Below, one piece after another: positions 61,147-64,000 of a DNA stretch of 64,000 bases. A program made the translations under genes and the position numbers. Numbering within the stretch: position 1 is the stretch's first letter; each line of letters begins with the position of its first letter. Under the pieces are notes generated by a model that was not told where the DNA came from, ran no database searches, and saw only the letters and a program-made list of their open reading frames with translations. This DNA is from Mauremys mutica (Eukaryota > Chordata > Testudines > Geoemydidae): contig NC_059081.1 in NCBI RefSeq assembly GCF_020497125.1, positions 17,827,105-17,891,104 of the forward strand, in the 5' to 3' direction.

Positions 61147-63731
61147 TTGAAAATCACTGTTCTATGCTAACAACAATGCAAATAAGTATGTTACTGCTTA
61201 AGCAACCCACAGTGAAATAACTTACAGGGCTGATATCAAAAGCACCATCACATGTCAGTGGTAACACCTCACTGAGCTAGATAAATAGGGCAGTTCACTA
61301 AGTTTTCTACAAACTGGCAAATCCCACTTCGTCTGGTTATAGTTAACAGTCCAAATGCTCATCACACAATGAGGACTAAAGATGTTTAAAAAATTAAAAT
61401 GTACATTATGAAACAATTCTGCAATAAATTCAAAAAGCAAGGGTGATTATGGTGCAATTTGTGGTAACTGAACTATTAGATGAGTTTAGCCTGTGTTACA
61501 ATTAGAAAAGACAACTGGTGTGGATAGCTGTTGATTCTGCATGCACTTTATATGCTTAAATACAATGCAGCAGTTATCACAGGTTTCTCAATGAGCAGCA
61601 GAATGGTTCTAGCATTTTCCGTGCTTACACAACTTGGAATCTATCATAAAGTAAATGCGTGGGCTGGGAGGAGGAGGAAGGGAGACAGGAAGCCAGTTAG
61701 TCACTGTCACCCCTAATTCCTGCTTTCTACCGGATTTTATTTATATGGAATTCCTGCAGAGATGTATATAGGATCCTGCAAGACCTTCCCGCCCATATTG
61801 GTTCATGTCAGAACTTTCAGTTTATGTATGCTAGCAAAATGGCACCCAATGTATATCACCAAAAAACCACTTTAATTTCATTGTTAGTAGTTGTGTGACA
61901 CTTTAAAAGGAGAAAAAATCTTTACATTTTCAATACTTCCGATGATTAAAACTGAAAACTTGCATAACTTCTGCAGCTATGGAAGACTAACAGGGAACTG
62001 CAGGATTGATGAAGTAACAATGTCATGATCCTGCAAAGTTTTGCCACAGGCTTCTAAATCCTGTTTTGCATTTTGACTTCCCTGCCATGCTGTGAAGCAT
62101 CCTCCTGCTCCTAAAGTAAAAAGTTGAAGAAAGTCTGCTTTGTACATCTAAATTACTTTTCCTTTTACAGATCATTAATTTACAGTTTGCATTTTACTTT
62201 GCTTGAATGATGGAACTAATCTATAGTCAGTTACTTCTGAATTGTCCTGCACTGTCAACTTTGCCAGCCCTTGAGATACTTGGTGTTTAGTGCCTCAGTT
62301 CTAAGAGTCAAGTGATTACATGAGAATCTCAGCTTTCACTTAAAGCAGAGAGAAAACTGACACTATGAGCAGAGAATTATAAAGGCTTAGAAAGCAGAAG
62401 GCAAAATTTATTAACTTAATGATTGTGACTCATGGTTGTTGGAGGCCTAGATCATGATTTTTAAATGTTGGTGATTGGCAATAGTGCACACTGCTCCTGG
62501 AGGTGGTGAGAACAGACACCTAGGTTACTAAAGGTAAATTTTTCAAAATTGCTTAAATGACATCCTCCTAAATCCTATTTTCAAAAGAGACTTGTGCATT
62601 TAGGAGCCTAAAACTCTCCTGGGACTTATTGAAAGTCAATGGGATTTTGGCTCCTGTGTGTTTAAGTCCCTTTTGAAACTGAGACTTTGGCTCCTAAGTT
62701 ACTTAAGGTAAAATTCTCAAAAGTTCTTAAGTGACTTTAAATTTTCAATGTTATGTTTATATTTTATTCTTTGGTGAGTGTATTTCTACCTGTATTAGAG
62801 AAGTGAGAGAACTTCAATTTGTACGAGAGAGAGAAATTTTACCCCTCTCAGCTCATAATAGCTTGATGACTCAAGCATCACCTCTAAGCAGTTATTTGTT
62901 CCTGTGTATATTTGATTCCTGCTTTACCTTTTTGCCTTGTACCCACAATATCACATCTTATACAATCAGAAATGCTGTAATCTTGCTTTTCAAGCAACCA
63001 ATCCATGCACTATATTGAATATCCAAATTTCAGTGTCAAATCAAATTTCTTCCATTAAATCATAACCAAGATATTGAATACAGTAGATTGATTAGCATTT
63101 TATAGCTCTTTAATTAACAGTCAAGCACTTCATAGCCATTTGGCCTGTGTTTTTACTGCTCAGTATCAGTGAAGTACAATGCATCTGTCCAAAGAGCGTG
63201 CATCAACCCTGGAAAAAGACGGTCTTCCTTTACAGCATTCAGAGATTTCTCTTTAATACTGTAGTTTTAGTGACATCTTAAATGGCCCCCTTCCAAATTT
63301 TACCCATCAAATGCACAGATTCAGTGGCGATATAGACAAGTGACAACTTCACTATGGCAAAGTGAATTTAATACCAGTCCCAGGAAAAAGAACGAAACTT
63401 CTCAAATTATCATAGCATTCCTATTTCCAGAGAAAACAGGAAATGTTCATTACAGAAGTTTTACAGACCAGTGTGTATATAGAGCAAAGAATTTCTTTAC
63501 TGGATAAATGGCAACTGCATTCCCCTACCCTGATAAGGATTTCATATCACAAATCAAACTAGTGTAATTATATTGCAGTCTCATAGGCGCTTTCCAATGT
63601 TTGGCTGATTGTTGAGTTTTAGTAAGTTACTACACTCCCATTTTCAAATCAAATGCAAATTAACCTTTTGTAGTGGTAGAAATAGATATGAGTCAAAAAT
63701 ATACATTAGTTTGGCAGAAGTTTTGAAAAGT

Positions 63732-63798
63732 TCATTGTCTTCCCTTCATGAAGGGGTGCTGCAGCAGTTGTACAGCAGACGGACGCTCATGTTGATTT
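63732..63798 (-). CDS. MAP3K19: MAP3K19 last coding exon (kinase C-terminus), partial gene
   Basis: On the minus strand, after an acceptor CACTATGCAG (ends 63799), a 67-nt exon reads NQHERPSAVQLLQHPFMKGR and Q, then TGA (63734-63732), with one leading base from a split codon. The ERPSA.QLL.HPF pattern is protein-kinase subdomain XI, and its wording fits the C-terminus of the STE-family kinase MAP3K19 (YSK4). The gene follows CCNT2 on the opposite strand in human, which supports the call. The preceding exon is outside the window. The rest, 63799-64000, is intron. Confidence 0.78.
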
Positions 63799-64000
63799 CT
63801 GCATAGTGGGGTGAGGGAAATTAATACATAAAATAAACAGTTGTTACAAAACATCCATGTTGCTTAACTGTTAAGTTATAAAATCTAGATACAATTTTAA
63901 TTCCTAATTTCTCCAGTCATTCCTCTTTTCTTGGACGTTCTTGGGGCGGACTTGGTGAAAAGTGCAGGTTGTCATAAATTTGATAGTATTCTTAACTCAT

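Larger units (their letters stand above)
57600..63731. other. CCNT2-MAP3K19 tail-to-tail spacer
   Basis: No exon is seen. It includes a GGTCTACAC-type fragment near 58850-59075 (right end GTGTGTAGACAAGGCC), two MITEs listed separately, and an old repeat at about 62525-62740 ('TTTTGGCTCCTGTGTGTTTAAG', 'TTTGGCTCCTAAGTTACTTA'). The low-coordinate part may be MAP3K19 3' UTR, whose poly(A) site I cannot place. Confidence 0.6.

Noticed and set aside
57600..63700. Further MAP3K19 exons on the minus strand
   Set aside because: Minus-strand ORFs here (58994-59176, 59646-59870, 60333-60521, 61255-61440) show no kinase motifs and no suitable splice context; the rest of the gene should lie beyond 64000.
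1..64000. CRISPR arrays, operons, bacterial promoters, rRNA or functional tRNA genes
   Set aside because: None was found. The tRNA-like stretches are SINE-derived and degenerate.

Overview
The window is nuclear DNA of a sauropsid, most likely a turtle. The evidence is long antisense CR1 LINEs, a DIRS retrotransposon with inverted ends, a Maverick/Polinton, and many short hAT- and Tigger-like non-autonomous transposons of types I associate with chelonian genomes. No bacterial or organellar sequence is seen.

Three host genes are present, in the order known from human 2q21: the last coding exon of ACMSD (+, 413-475), a complete nine-exon CCNT2 (cyclin T2, +, 14278-54464), and the last coding exon of MAP3K19 (-, 63732-63798). 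Joining the nine CCNT2 exons on GT-AG sites gives 2,235 nt, that is 744 codons plus stop. CCNT2 starts in a CpG island (13590-14900) and has a long AT-rich 3' UTR. CCNT2 and MAP3K19 are tail to tail.

The ACMSD-CCNT2 intergenic space holds the most unusual content: a decayed Maverick/Polinton (adintovirus-like) DNA element at about 3300-11857. The plus-strand arm has a protein-primed B-family DNA polymerase, an FtsK/HerA-like packaging ATPase, a small basic-hydrophobic protein and an uncharacterised conserved ORF. The minus-strand arm has an integrase with chromodomain, a remnant of another conserved ORF, a major capsid protein and an adenain-like protease. The two arms converge on back-to-back AATAAA signals near 7.93-7.97 kb. 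Every gene is broken by frameshifts, stops, deletions or nested insertions, so I see no functional copy. Insertions include a Tigger-like MITE inside the protease, a 1.55-kb composite with a G-rich minisatellite inside the integrase, and a second composite (11858-13390) that removes the start of the integrase.

The CCNT2 introns carry an antisense CR1 with an RT motif (intron 2), an antisense 5-kb DIRS element with inverted terminal repeats and an internal complementary region (intron 5), CR1 3' ends (intron 5), an antisense CR1 with an endonuclease motif (intron 7), several MITE families present in two copies, and a 94-bp perfect inverted repeat nested in a MITE (intron 2). Frame joins and repeat arms were worked out by eye. 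Family names for the short repeats are from memory and are less certain than the genes.
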